From Rhodopirellula sp. P2 (lineage in GTDB: Bacteria > Planctomycetota > Planctomycetia > Pirellulales > Pirellulaceae): DNA of 64,000 nt. The DNA is taken from NCBI RefSeq assembly GCF_028768465.1, contig NZ_CP118225.1, positions 2,585,001-2,649,000 of the forward strand. The letters run 5' to 3'. A model generated the notes under the pieces. It was not told the DNA's origin, did no database searches, and was given only the letters and a program-made list of their open reading frames with translations. Positions 1 through 8,928 of the stretch are shown piece by piece (position 1 is the first letter of the stretch; every line of letters begins with the position of its first letter). The position numbers and the translations under genes were made by a program.

Positions 1-936
1 GCACCGGGGGAAGCCAATGAAGTCGGGACGATGAAGAAGATCGTGTTGGCGGAAGGACTGGGGCGAGTCGCCGAAGTTCAGCCGGGTGATTTTGATTCCG
101 ACGGGGACCTCGACTTCATCGTGGCGGTGTTTGGGTGGAGAAAAACAGGCGGGCTGTATTTGTTGCGGCGGGACGGCGAAGTCGATATCGAGCTTGGTGC
201 GGAAGCTTTCACGCTGGAAACCATTGATGAGCGATCCGGGCCGGTCAACGTTCCCACGATCGACTTGAACGGCGATGGGCACCTGGACTTTGTGGCGTTG
301 ATCAGCCAAGAGCACGAAGTGATCGAAGCGTTTTTCAACGATGGAACCGGGCACTTTCGAAACGTCGTGATGCATGCGGCTCCCGATCCGTCTTATGGAT
401 CGACCGGCATTGAACTGGTCGACCTGGATCAGGACGGTGATGTGGATGTGTTGTACAGCAACGGCGATTCGTTCGATCGAGGAGCCAAACGTCATCATCA
501 AATTCAGTGGCTGGAAAATCCTTTCGAGGATCAACGCCAATGGAAGGAATCGCCACCAGCAAAACCAGGGCAAGCACCTCGGGCTGAGTTCCAGCATCAT
601 CGGCTGGCGAGCATGCCCGGTGTGTTGCGAGCCCAAGCAGGCGACTTTGACGGCGACGGTGATCTCGATGTGGTCGCGGGAGCATTGCTTGCCACACCAA
701 CCATCGTCGCGTGGCAAGGCAGTGGTTCCCCATCGCTGCTGTTGTTGCGACAGACCGAGGCGGGTGTGTTTGAGGGCGAGATCCTTGAGACGGATCTTCA
801 ACGGCACCTCACACTCGAGGTCGCCGACATGGACTCCGATGGCGTCGACGAATTCGCGATCGGCAACTTCTTCCGCGATGGCGAATCCGATGACCCGCAC
901 ATCCTGTGGTGGAAAGAAGCAAACACGAAGAATTGA
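1..936 (+). CDS. FG-GAP/VCBS repeat protein, C-terminal part
   Basis: The reading frame is open from the first base of the window, so the gene very probably starts upstream; the first ATG inside is at 31. The 311 visible residues carry five aspartate-rich calcium-loop motifs of the D-x-D-x-D-G-D type, at about residues 30, 88, 141, 215 and 276, spaced 53-74 residues apart. This is the usual spacing of FG-GAP/VCBS blades that form a beta-propeller. Such proteins are normally exported and bind ligands or surfaces. No enzyme motif is visible in this part. A 20-nt perfect hairpin lies 44 nt after the stop. The fold call is solid; the biological role is unknown. Confidence 0.85.
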   Translation, partial: APGEANEVGTMKKIVLAEGLGRVAEVQPGDFDSDGDLDFIVAVFGWRKTGGLYLLRRDGEVDIELGAEAFTLETIDERSGPVNVPTIDLNGDGHLDFVALISQEHEVIEAFFNDGTGHFRNVVMHAAPDPSYGSTGIELVDLDQDGDVDVLYSNGDSFDRGAKRHHQIQWLENPFEDQRQWKESPPAKPGQAPRAEFQHHRLASMPGVLRAQAGDFDGDGDLDVVAGALLATPTIVAWQGSGSPSLLLLRQTEAGVFEGEILETDLQRHLTLEVADMDSDGVDEFAIGNFFRDGESDDPHILWWKEANTKN

Positions 937-1231
937 GGTTCTCCATCGAAACGTTGGGGCTCGCTTTGGTCACGGCCGGACCTTGGGTTGAAACCCAAGG
1001 CTGGCCAAACGCCGTCGCTCCGCGACTGTTCGTTTGAGATGTTGGTCAACCAACCGCGGAGCGGTGACATTTGATAGCGTCGGGGTTCAACCCGACGTCT
1101 CGGATGCCCGCCCCCAATCCAAAGCCGCGGAGCGGCGGCAGGTCGTTCCGAACTCGTTGCCGACTCTCGTCGCTCGGGATGAAACTTGCGGAACCCAATC
1201 ATTCCTGCCTGTCTGCTTAGCGGAACGGGTC
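937..1231. repeat. Intergenic palindromic repeat cluster
   Basis: The stretch between the FG-GAP gene and the end of mutS holds no convincing gene. It carries two 20-nt hairpins: 981-1000 (arms CCTTGGG/CCCAAGG around TTGAAA) and 1078-1097 (arms CGTCGGG/CCCGACG). Both keep a GGGTT..AACCC core while the outer bases change in a paired way. Sequences of the type CGCGGAGCGG occur between and after them. A related hairpin lies at 12274-12294. They may act as transcript ends for the two converging genes, but neither has a T-run. Confidence 0.6.
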
Positions 1232-3901
1232 TTACCCCTTCACCGCTTTCGGACCCGCGGTGAGTTTCGCTTTTGCGTCCTGCAAAAACTGCCAGGCTTG
1301 AATCGGTGACAGCGAGTCGATGTCGACCGCTTCGATTTCTTGGATCAACGGGTGATCGGCGTAGCCAAACAAGGTCAGCTGATACGTGTCGCCGGATCCT
1401 TTGCCACCGCTCGGCGGAGCAATGGTAGGGCGGTCCAAGCTGTCGCGGTGATCGGCTTCGAGTTGGGCCAGCACATCCTTGGCACGCTCGTTGACTTCGA
1501 CGGGAATCCCAGCCAGCCGAGCGACTTGGATGCCGTAGCTCTTGTCCGCACTTCCCGGCACGATGCGGTGCAAGAACACCACTTCGTCCTGCCATTCTTT
1601 CACCGCGACGCTGAGGTTGGCGACGCGTGGAAGTGTTTCCTGCAGCGCTGCCAGTTCGTGATAGTGGGTCGCAAACAGTGTTCGGGCGCCGATCTGTTCG
1701 TGCAGGTGTTCGGTGATCGCCCAAGCCAAAGACAGACCGTCGTAGGTGCTGGTTCCGCGACCGATTTCATCCAGGATGACCAAACTGCGTGACGTGGCGG
1801 TGTTCAGGATGCGAGCCGTCTCGACCATCTCCACCATGAACGTGCTTTGACCGCGACTGAGTTCATCGCTGGCGCCAACGCGTGCAAAGATGCGATCGGC
1901 GATGCCAATTTCAGCGGAAGTCGCGGGCACGAAGCTGCCCGTTTGTGCCAGCAACGTGATCAACGCGACTTGGCGGATGTACGTGCTCTTGCCGGCCATG
2001 TTGGGACCGGTGATCAACAGGATCATGCCTGTTTCGGGGCTCTGATGGCAATCGTTGGGAACGAATTCGCCTTGCGCCATGGTGACGTCGAGCACCGGGT
2101 GCCGACCGCCTTCGATCCGAAGCACGCTGTCGTCGGTCAATTTCGGGCGCACCCAGTGATGCTGGGCGGCGACTTCGGCGAGTGACGCGACCACATCGAT
2201 CATCGCGATCGCGCTGGCGACTTCTTGCAAGATCCCCAAGTGCTTGTGCGTGTTTTCGCGAAGCATTGTGAACAGCATTTGTTCGCGACTGGACGCTTTG
2301 TCGTCTGCTGCCAGAACCTTCTCTTCGTATTCCTTCAGTTCCGGCGTGATGTACCGTTCACAATTCTTCAGCGTTTGTTTGCGAATGAAGTCCGCGGGGA
2401 TTTTGTCTTTTTGAGCGTTGCTGACTTCGAGGAAGTAGCCAAACACGCGGTTGTAACCGACCTTCAAATTCGAGATGCCGGTTTCGTCCATCTGCCGCTG
2501 TTGGTATTCGGCGATCCACCGCTTGCCGCCGCGAGCCAATTCACGAAGTGTGTCGAGTTCGGAGTCAAAGCCCTCGCGAATGAAGTTGCCATCGGCCGCC
2601 GACAACGGGCAGTCATCGTTGAGCGCAGCTTCGAGTTGTTCACGTAGTTCGGGGCAGAGATGCAGTTCCGATTCCAAGCGGGTCAGGCAGGCGCTGTCGC
2701 GCTCGGTTAGACGAGCTTTCAGTGCCGGCAGCCCACTGAGTGTGACCGCGACTTGTCGCAGATCACGCGGGCCCGTGCGTCCGGTGGCGACGCGGGCGAG
2801 CAAGCGAGTCAGGTCGTAGGTGTCGCCAAGAATCGTTCGGACGTCGCTGCGTGAATTGTGATTGCGAACGAATTCGTCGACCGCGTCCGCTCGATACGCG
2901 ATCGCATCGACGTCGATCAGCGGGGCCGCGAGGTGCTCGGCTAGCAAACGCGATCCCATCGGTGTGACCGTGCGATCGATGACGCCGAGCAGCGCTCCTT
3001 CGCGTGACCCGGTCCGCATGGTGCGAGTGATTTCGAGGCTGCGCCGGGTCGCCGCGTCGATTTGCAAAACCGGGCTGCGGTTGTGACACGTCAGGGATCG
3101 AAAGTGATCCAGTGAACCACGCTGGGTTTCCTTCAGGTAACACAGCACCGCGCCGGCAGCGCGAATCGCGACCTCGCCGTCCTCTTCAAATCCGAGGCCT
3201 TCCAGGTTGGCAACGGAAAGCTGTTTGCAGAGCGACTTTTCAGCGTCGGCGGCGGCGTAGCTCCAGGAGGGCCGAGCGGTCCAGGACCACGTCGCGGTCG
3301 GGTCGGGATGAACGGAGGCATCGTCTTCGCAGTGGATGACTTCGGCGGGGCCGATTCGGGCGAGTTCATCGTCCAAGCGGGCCCGGGGGAAAACGCCCGC
3401 TTCAAATCGTCCGCTGGAAAGTTCTGCCCAAGCGATCCCAACGACGTCGCCGCCGGTCGGGTCATTGTTCTTGGCCGCTTGCTTCTGAGCTTTTTCGCGA
3501 GCCTTCTGGCTGGGGGCAAAGACGGCCGCCAAGTAGTTGGGCTCTTTGGGGTCGAGCAGGCCTTCGTCGGTCAGCGTGCCGGCGCTAACCACCCGCGTGA
3601 CTTCGCGGCGAACCAAGCCTTTGGCCGATTTGGGGTCCTCGACCTGCTCGCAGACGGCGGCTCGAAAGCCCGCTCGGATCAGCTTTTGCAGGTATTGATC
3701 CAACTGGTGATGGGGGAATCCCGCCATCGCCGTTGGGTTCTTGCTGTCTTTGTCACGGCTGGTCAGGGTCAGCCCCAAGATCCCCGCAGCGACCTTGGCG
3801 TCGTCCAAAAACAGCTCGTAGAAATCGCCCATGCGAAAGAAGAGCAATGCGTCGCCGCACGCCTCTTTCGCCTCGTGGTACTGTCGCATCATGGGAGTCA
3901 T
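1232..3901 (-). CDS. mutS: DNA mismatch repair ATPase MutS
   Basis: MutS recognises base mismatches and small loops and, with ATP, starts mismatch repair. The 889-residue protein is full length for MutS1. The N-terminal mismatch-binding domain begins within the first 10 residues, with the FYELF mismatch-contact motif near residue 27. The connector, lever and clamp domains follow. The Walker A motif GPNMAGKST lies at about residue 632, followed by LVILDEIGRGTSTYDG and the ATHYHEL switch. The ATG at 3901 fits the family start. The C-terminal tail includes a short helix region typical of the dimer/tetramer end. No mutL is next to it. The gene converges with the FG-GAP gene and is divergent from nothing close; the NIPSNAP gene lies just upstream on the same strand. 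Confidence 0.98.
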   Translation of the reverse strand: MTPMMRQYHEAKEACGDALLFFRMGDFYELFLDDAKVAAGILGLTLTSRDKDSKNPTAMAGFPHHQLDQYLQKLIRAGFRAAVCEQVEDPKSAKGLVRREVTRVVSAGTLTDEGLLDPKEPNYLAAVFAPSQKAREKAQKQAAKNNDPTGGDVVGIAWAELSSGRFEAGVFPRARLDDELARIGPAEVIHCEDDASVHPDPTATWSWTARPSWSYAAADAEKSLCKQLSVANLEGLGFEEDGEVAIRAAGAVLCYLKETQRGSLDHFRSLTCHNRSPVLQIDAATRRSLEITRTMRTGSREGALLGVIDRTVTPMGSRLLAEHLAAPLIDVDAIAYRADAVDEFVRNHNSRSDVRTILGDTYDLTRLLARVATGRTGPRDLRQVAVTLSGLPALKARLTERDSACLTRLESELHLCPELREQLEAALNDDCPLSAADGNFIREGFDSELDTLRELARGGKRWIAEYQQRQMDETGISNLKVGYNRVFGYFLEVSNAQKDKIPADFIRKQTLKNCERYITPELKEYEEKVLAADDKASSREQMLFTMLRENTHKHLGILQEVASAIAMIDVVASLAEVAAQHHWVRPKLTDDSVLRIEGGRHPVLDVTMAQGEFVPNDCHQSPETGMILLITGPNMAGKSTYIRQVALITLLAQTGSFVPATSAEIGIADRIFARVGASDELSRGQSTFMVEMVETARILNTATSRSLVILDEIGRGTSTYDGLSLAWAITEHLHEQIGARTLFATHYHELAALQETLPRVANLSVAVKEWQDEVVFLHRIVPGSADKSYGIQVARLAGIPVEVNERAKDVLAQLEADHRDSLDRPTIAPPSGGKGSGDTYQLTLFGYADHPLIQEIEAVDIDSLSPIQAWQFLQDAKAKLTAGPKAVKG

Positions 3902-3949
3902 GCTGCGAATCGTACCGGCAGGCCGCCAACTGGGACAGCCTCGCTGGGG

Positions 3950-4729
3950 TCACATTTGCGAGTAAGGTTTCGCCGAGAGTACGAATTTATCGATCCGGCT
4001 GACCGTGCCACCGAAACGGGGGTTCTTGCTCAGCACTTTCCAGTCCGGGTGGGCTCGGAAGTCGTCCCAGGCTTTTTCACGAGCCGCGTCATTTTTGTAC
4101 ACCGTCAGGTAGGTCAGGCTTGGGGTTTGTGGCCCCACCAAGGCTTGTCCGATGAAAATGGGTTGGATGTCGCAGTCGAGGAAAATGGGGACTTCCCCCT
4201 GGTTAAACATCTCGACCTTGAGATCGCCGAGTCGCTCGTTGGCGCTCTCATACAGGCGGAGTTCGTAGACCCGTTCGTCGTTTTCCAGCGTTCCCGCGGG
4301 AACAACGGTCTTGGGCCAGCAATCCATGGCGGTCAACAATTCGCTGCTGATTCGTGAGTAGGGCGCCGTCTTGGTATCGCGACCCAAGTAGTCCGCGGCC
4401 GCTGTTTGGTATTCCGAGTCCTGCGCCAACGCCGCGCGGGAGGATTCCATTTGGCCGAGTTCGGCGTAGGGAATGATGACGAAAATGGTCGCGTTTTGAG
4501 CGTCAGGTTTGGTGTTGGGGGCAAAGACGCCCACCGGGCCAATCTCTTGGCGTTCCAAGGCGGGAATCAGGGCTTTTTCCAAGTACTGATCGATTGCTGC
4601 GGCGTCCCCTTTCTCTCCCACCACGATGGTGCGGACTTCGTAGTATTCGTCAGCGGAGCTCATGGCAGGTTGCAAGCAAGCGGTGAGGGAAAGGGCGGCG
4701 ATCCAGCCGAACGTCAGCCATCGTTTCAT
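3950..4729 (-). CDS. NIPSNAP-family secreted protein
   Basis: The 259-residue product starts with a signal peptide (MKRWLTFGWIAALSLTA, cleavage probably after the SSA of PAMSSADEYYE). Two ferredoxin-like NIPSNAP repeats follow: the first begins with YYEVRTIVVGE, the second with VYELRLYESANE. These modules are small alpha/beta barrels seen in bacterial proteins of unknown function, often in planctomycetes. The frame stays open upstream to 4858, but the ATG at 4729 directly precedes the signal peptide and is the natural start. No catalytic residues can be assigned. It is probably exported to the periplasm. It shares its strand with mutS, 48 nt away. Confidence 0.8.
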   Translation of the reverse strand: MKRWLTFGWIAALSLTACLQPAMSSADEYYEVRTIVVGEKGDAAAIDQYLEKALIPALERQEIGPVGVFAPNTKPDAQNATIFVIIPYAELGQMESSRAALAQDSEYQTAAADYLGRDTKTAPYSRISSELLTAMDCWPKTVVPAGTLENDERVYELRLYESANERLGDLKVEMFNQGEVPIFLDCDIQPIFIGQALVGPQTPSLTYLTVYKNDAAREKAWDDFRAHPDWKVLSKNPRFGGTVSRIDKFVLSAKPYSQM

Positions 4730-4954
4730 GGTGTGGTCTTCAAAGTGGGAGGGAGGAAGGTTGCCCGAGCGATCAGGCGAAAAAGGGGCGGTGTGGAGGA
4801 CCAATTTAACACAGCCAAACAGTCGCCACGCAAACCATGGCGTCGCTTGGGAGTTCATTCGTCGGATTTGCGTGATACGATTCTCAACCAGGGTTCAGGC
4901 TCCACCCATTGGACCCTGCCAAATCTTCACCTCCAACGCAGCGGGACAAAACTG

Positions 4955-5653
4955 TTGACGGATCCAAGTGGCACACCATCGTCTGACACAACTGCTCTGC
5001 TCGAACTGAGAGGCGTGAGCAAGCATTTCGCCGACGGTGACGTGGATGCACTGGTAGATGTCAACTTGTCGATTCTGTCCGCCGAATTCATTGCGATTGT
5101 TGGACCGAGCGGCGGTGGCAAGTCGACGTTGCTGAACATGTTGGGGGCGTTGGATGAGCCGACCCAAGGAGAAGTCTGGTTTGAAGGGAAACGCTTGGCG
5201 GAGTATCCCAGTTTGGATCAGTTTCGAGCCCACAAGATTGGCTTCATCTTCCAGTCGTACCGCTTGCTGCCGAATCTGACGGCGCAGGAAAATGTTCAGC
5301 TGACGATGTTTGACACGCATCCCCATGTGTCGCAGCGAAAGGCGGAAGCGATCCGGTTGCTCGAGCGAGTGGGGTTGGGCGACCGAGTGAACCACCGCGC
5401 TGACAAGCTCTCGATCGGCCAGCGGCAGCGAGTGGCCATCGCAAGAGCGATCGCGGGCAACCCGCCGTTGATCCTGGCGGATGAACCCACCGGGGCGCTC
5501 GACAGTGAACGCGGAAACGCGGTGATGGATCTGCTGGATGAACTTCGCAAGGAAGAAGGTGCCACCCTGGTGGTGGTGACGCATGATGAACGCGTGGCCG
5601 AGCGAGCCGACCGCGTAGTCTATATATGTGACGGGAGGTTGCGGACCGTCTAA
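4955..5653 (+). CDS. ABC transporter ATP-binding protein (LolD/MacB type)
   Basis: This is a complete ABC ATPase of about 232 residues. It has Walker A GPSGGGKST, a Q-loop in FIFQSYRLLPNLTA, the signature LSIGQRQRVAIARA (SIGQR instead of SGGQQ), Walker B LILADEP and the switch histidine in VVVTHDE. The layout and length match the LolD/MacB/FtsE group, which powers lipoprotein release or efflux. The frame is open far upstream, over the antisense NIPSNAP gene. The TTG at 4955 is preferred because it leaves a ten-residue lead before the conserved ALLELRGVSKHF start; no ATG is placed better. No permease gene is adjacent, which is unusual for this class. Confidence 0.85.
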   Translation: MTDPSGTPSSDTTALLELRGVSKHFADGDVDALVDVNLSILSAEFIAIVGPSGGGKSTLLNMLGALDEPTQGEVWFEGKRLAEYPSLDQFRAHKIGFIFQSYRLLPNLTAQENVQLTMFDTHPHVSQRKAEAIRLLERVGLGDRVNHRADKLSIGQRQRVAIARAIAGNPPLILADEPTGALDSERGNAVMDLLDELRKEEGATLVVVTHDERVAERADRVVYICDGRLRTV

Positions 5654-5751
5654 GATGTGGTGTGGCTTTGACGAACCCACGTGGTCCGTCGTTTCGGTTG
5701 CTTTCCGAGATGCCTCTCTCTTGACTTCCCACCACTCAATCATCGCCTGCG

Positions 5752-8700
5752 ATGCGTGATCCATTGATTTCAATCTCCACCCGCTCACGCGATAGCGACG
5801 TTGTGCTTTCAAAGCTTGTTGGTTGGACCTTGGTTGTTCCGTTGATCGGAACGGTCTTGTGGCTCCAGTCCGCTTCGGCAGACGATGTCGATAAAGCGGA
5901 AGACACGATTCAATTCAATCGTGACATTCGTCCGATCCTGTCGGAGAACTGTTTTCATTGTCACGGACCGGACGATGCAAACCGCGAAGCCGGTCTGCAC
6001 TTGGACACCGAAGAAGGTGCCAAGGACTGGGCGATCGTCGAAGGCGATGCGGAAGAAAGTGAAGTGTGGTTGCGGATGGTTTCCGATGACCCGGACATGT
6101 TGATGCCGCCTCCGGATTCCGAACGCAAAGTCACGCCTGAGCAAACAGAGACGATCCGTCGCTGGATCGAACAAGGAGCTCGTTACCAAAGCCATTGGTC
6201 TTTCATCTCGCCTGCTGACGTGGACGTACCGGAGGTTGCATCGACGGCGACGGAAGAGTCTTTGGCTACCAACGAGATCGATCGGTTCATCAATCGCTCG
6301 CTGACCCAGGCTGGTTTGAACCCCGAGGGCGAGGCGGATCGCGAAACTTGGCTGCGGCGGGTCACGTTTGATTTGATTGGTTTGCCGCCAAGTCTTTCTG
6401 AACTCGATGCGTTCTTGGCGGATGAAACTCCGATGGCCAAAAAACGCGTCATCGATCGATTGCTCGCGCGACCGGAGTACGGCGAACGCATGGCAACCGA
6501 CTGGCTGGATGTGGCACGCTACAGCGACACCTACGGCTATCAAGTCGATCGCGATCGATTCGTTTGGCCGTGGCGAGATTGGGTGATCCAGGCCTTCAAC
6601 GAGAACATGCCCTACGACGAATTTGTCACCCAGCAATTGGCAGGTGACCTGTTGCCGGACGCGACTCAAGCTCAGACCTTGGCCACCACCTTCAACCGGC
6701 TGCACCCACAAAAGGTCGAAGGCGGCAGTGTGCCGGAAGAATTTCGAATTGAATACGTTGCCGACCGAGCCCAGACGGTTGCCACGGCGATGATGGGACT
6801 GACGTATGAGTGCTGTCGATGTCACAACCATAAATACGATCCGATCAGTCAAGAAAACTATTTTCAACTGAACGCGTTCTTTGACAACATCGATGAAGCC
6901 GGTCTGTATTCGTACTTCACGCCATCGGTTCCAACGCCGACGTTGCCCTTGCCAACCGAAGACGAAGAACGCCGATTGAAACAGTTGCAAAGCGACGTTG
7001 CCGTGGCGGAGAAGAAGCTTCGTGAGACGATTCAGCAGCGACGCGAACATTGGTCGCAGCAATGGAATGATTCGAAATCCATCCCGAATGATTCTTTGCC
7101 CGAGCAACAGCTGGCTCAGCCGATCGCGTCGTTGGATTTCGAAGACGATCCCAAGGCACCCAATCAATCGGTGGATGGGAAGGTCGGCAAAGCCTGGCAA
7201 TTGACCGGTGATGACGCCGTTGCGACGGAGGTGGGCAACTTTGATCGGTCGCAACCATTCTCGGTCGCCTTGTGGATGAAGACGCCGGATGTCAAAGAAC
7301 GAGCCGTCGTTTGGCATCGCTCACGAGCCTGGACCGACGCTGCCAGTCGCGGCTATGAGTTGCTGATTCTGGATGGCAAACTTCAATGGTCGCAGATTCA
7401 TTTTTGGCCGGGCAACGCGATCAGTGTGATGACCACCGAAGCCATTCCCGTCGGTGAATGGGTGCACGTCACCGCTTCGACGGAGGGTTCCAGTTCCGCC
7501 TCCGGACTCACCATTCACATCAACGGCAAAGCGGTGGAAACCACCGTGGTTCGAGATGCATTGACCAAGCAAATCCAAGGCGGGGGCGGCGACAACATCA
7601 CCCTTGGCGAACGAATGCGAGACCGTGGTTTCAAACACGGAGCTGTCGACCAATTTCGTGTCTTTGATGTTCGTTTGACCGACTTCGAAATTCAGCAGCT
7701 CGCTCACGATGACTACGAGTTTGATCCCGAAGCGGATTGGGAACGCGAACAACTGCTCGAACACGCTCTGCTGCGTTGGGACGCTGAGGTGGCTGCGGCT
7801 CGCCAGTCATTGCGAGATGTGCGACTGGCCAAGTGCAAGCTGGAAGACTCGATCGATGAAATCATGGTGATGCGGGAGACGCCCGAACCACGCCCCACTC
7901 ACTTGCTGGCACGCGGTGTTTACGACAGCCCACAACAAGAGGTCCAACCGGGAACGCCTGACTTCTTGCCGCCGCTGCCGGAAGCCGATTCTGCCAGCCC
8001 CAACCGCTTGACGTTGGCTCAATGGTTGTGCGATCGCGAGCACCCGCTGACGTCACGTGTCGCTGTGAATCGGTTGTGGCAGATCAGCTTCGGGCAGGGT
8101 CTGGTGCGAACGCCCGAAGATTTCGGAAGCCAAGGCATGCCGCCAACGCATCCCGAGTTGCTGGATTGGTTGGCGTTGGATTTGGCCGACAACGGCTGGG
8201 ACCTGAAACGGATGATGAAGCAGATCATGCTGTCCGATGCGTATGGTCGCAGCAGTGTTTCGACGCAAGACAATCTGGCGTTGGTCGATCCCACCAATCG
8301 TTTGCTCTCGCATTTCCCGACCTATCGATTGCCGGCTGAAATGCTGCGTGATCAAGCTCTCGCGTCGGGCGGACGTTTGGTTCACACAATGGGCGGGCCG
8401 CCGGCCAAACCGTACGAGGTGGAGGTGTCGTTCAAGCCCACTGATCGTGACCAAGGCGAGGGATTGTACCGCCGCAGTTTGTACACGTATTGGAAGCGAA
8501 CCAGCCCCGCGCCGGTGATGACCACCTTGGACGCTGCCAAGCGAGACGTGTGCCGCGTGCAACGGGAACGAACCGCTTCGCCCCTGCAAGCCTTCGTGAT
8601 GCTCAATGGGCCGCAAACGATCGAGGCCTCTCGCGGGTTAGCGGAGCAATTGGTGCGAGAGGCATCGCAGGATGACGCGAAAGACATGCTTCGCGATGCG

Positions 8701-8928
8701 TTCCGAATCACAACCAGTCGGCGTCCGACGGCGGAGCAACTCAGCGTGCTGGTTGAACTGTACGAAGAACAATGGAACTACTTTCAATCCCATGAAGCAG
8801 CAACGAGCGAGTTTCTCGCGATTGGCGATGCCGATCCGGACGCATCGCTGGATGCCAACCGTGTGGCGGCGATGACCGTCGTGGTGGGAACGTTGCTGAA
8901 CTTTGATTTGTGCTTGGTGAAACGATGA
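5752..8928 (+). CDS. Planctomycete cytochrome c / DUF1549-LamG-DUF1553 protein
   Basis: This is a 1058-residue exported protein of a class greatly expanded in planctomycetes. After an N-terminal hydrophobic export segment (about residues 22-43) comes a PSCyt1 haem-binding region. Its CFHCH motif lies in FNRDIRPILSENCFHCHGPD, about residues 55-80. DUF1549 (PSCyt2) follows at about 165-370 and contains the ECCRCHNHKYDP motif. A concanavalin-like LamG domain occupies about 455-645. DUF1553 (PSD1) covers about 745-1010, with LTLAQWLCDREHPLTSRVAVNRLW. The catalytic role is not established for this class; linkage with DUF1501 proteins and carbohydrate enzymes suggests polysaccharide or sulfated-glycan use. 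It overlaps the next gene by four bases (ATGA), so the two are translationally coupled. Confidence 0.92.
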   Translation: MRDPLISISTRSRDSDVVLSKLVGWTLVVPLIGTVLWLQSASADDVDKAEDTIQFNRDIRPILSENCFHCHGPDDANREAGLHLDTEEGAKDWAIVEGDAEESEVWLRMVSDDPDMLMPPPDSERKVTPEQTETIRRWIEQGARYQSHWSFISPADVDVPEVASTATEESLATNEIDRFINRSLTQAGLNPEGEADRETWLRRVTFDLIGLPPSLSELDAFLADETPMAKKRVIDRLLARPEYGERMATDWLDVARYSDTYGYQVDRDRFVWPWRDWVIQAFNENMPYDEFVTQQLAGDLLPDATQAQTLATTFNRLHPQKVEGGSVPEEFRIEYVADRAQTVATAMMGLTYECCRCHNHKYDPISQENYFQLNAFFDNIDEAGLYSYFTPSVPTPTLPLPTEDEERRLKQLQSDVAVAEKKLRETIQQRREHWSQQWNDSKSIPNDSLPEQQLAQPIASLDFEDDPKAPNQSVDGKVGKAWQLTGDDAVATEVGNFDRSQPFSVALWMKTPDVKERAVVWHRSRAWTDAASRGYELLILDGKLQWSQIHFWPGNAISVMTTEAIPVGEWVHVTASTEGSSSASGLTIHINGKAVETTVVRDALTKQIQGGGGDNITLGERMRDRGFKHGAVDQFRVFDVRLTDFEIQQLAHDDYEFDPEADWEREQLLEHALLRWDAEVAAARQSLRDVRLAKCKLEDSIDEIMVMRETPEPRPTHLLARGVYDSPQQEVQPGTPDFLPPLPEADSASPNRLTLAQWLCDREHPLTSRVAVNRLWQISFGQGLVRTPEDFGSQGMPPTHPELLDWLALDLADNGWDLKRMMKQIMLSDAYGRSSVSTQDNLALVDPTNRLLSHFPTYRLPAEMLRDQALASGGRLVHTMGGPPAKPYEVEVSFKPTDRDQGEGLYRRSLYTYWKRTSPAPVMTTLDAAKRDVCRVQRERTASPLQAFVMLNGPQTIEASRGLAEQLVREASQDDAKDMLRDAFRITTSRRPTAEQLSVLVELYEEQWNYFQSHEAATSEFLAIGDADPDASLDANRVAAMTVVVGTLLNFDLCLVKR

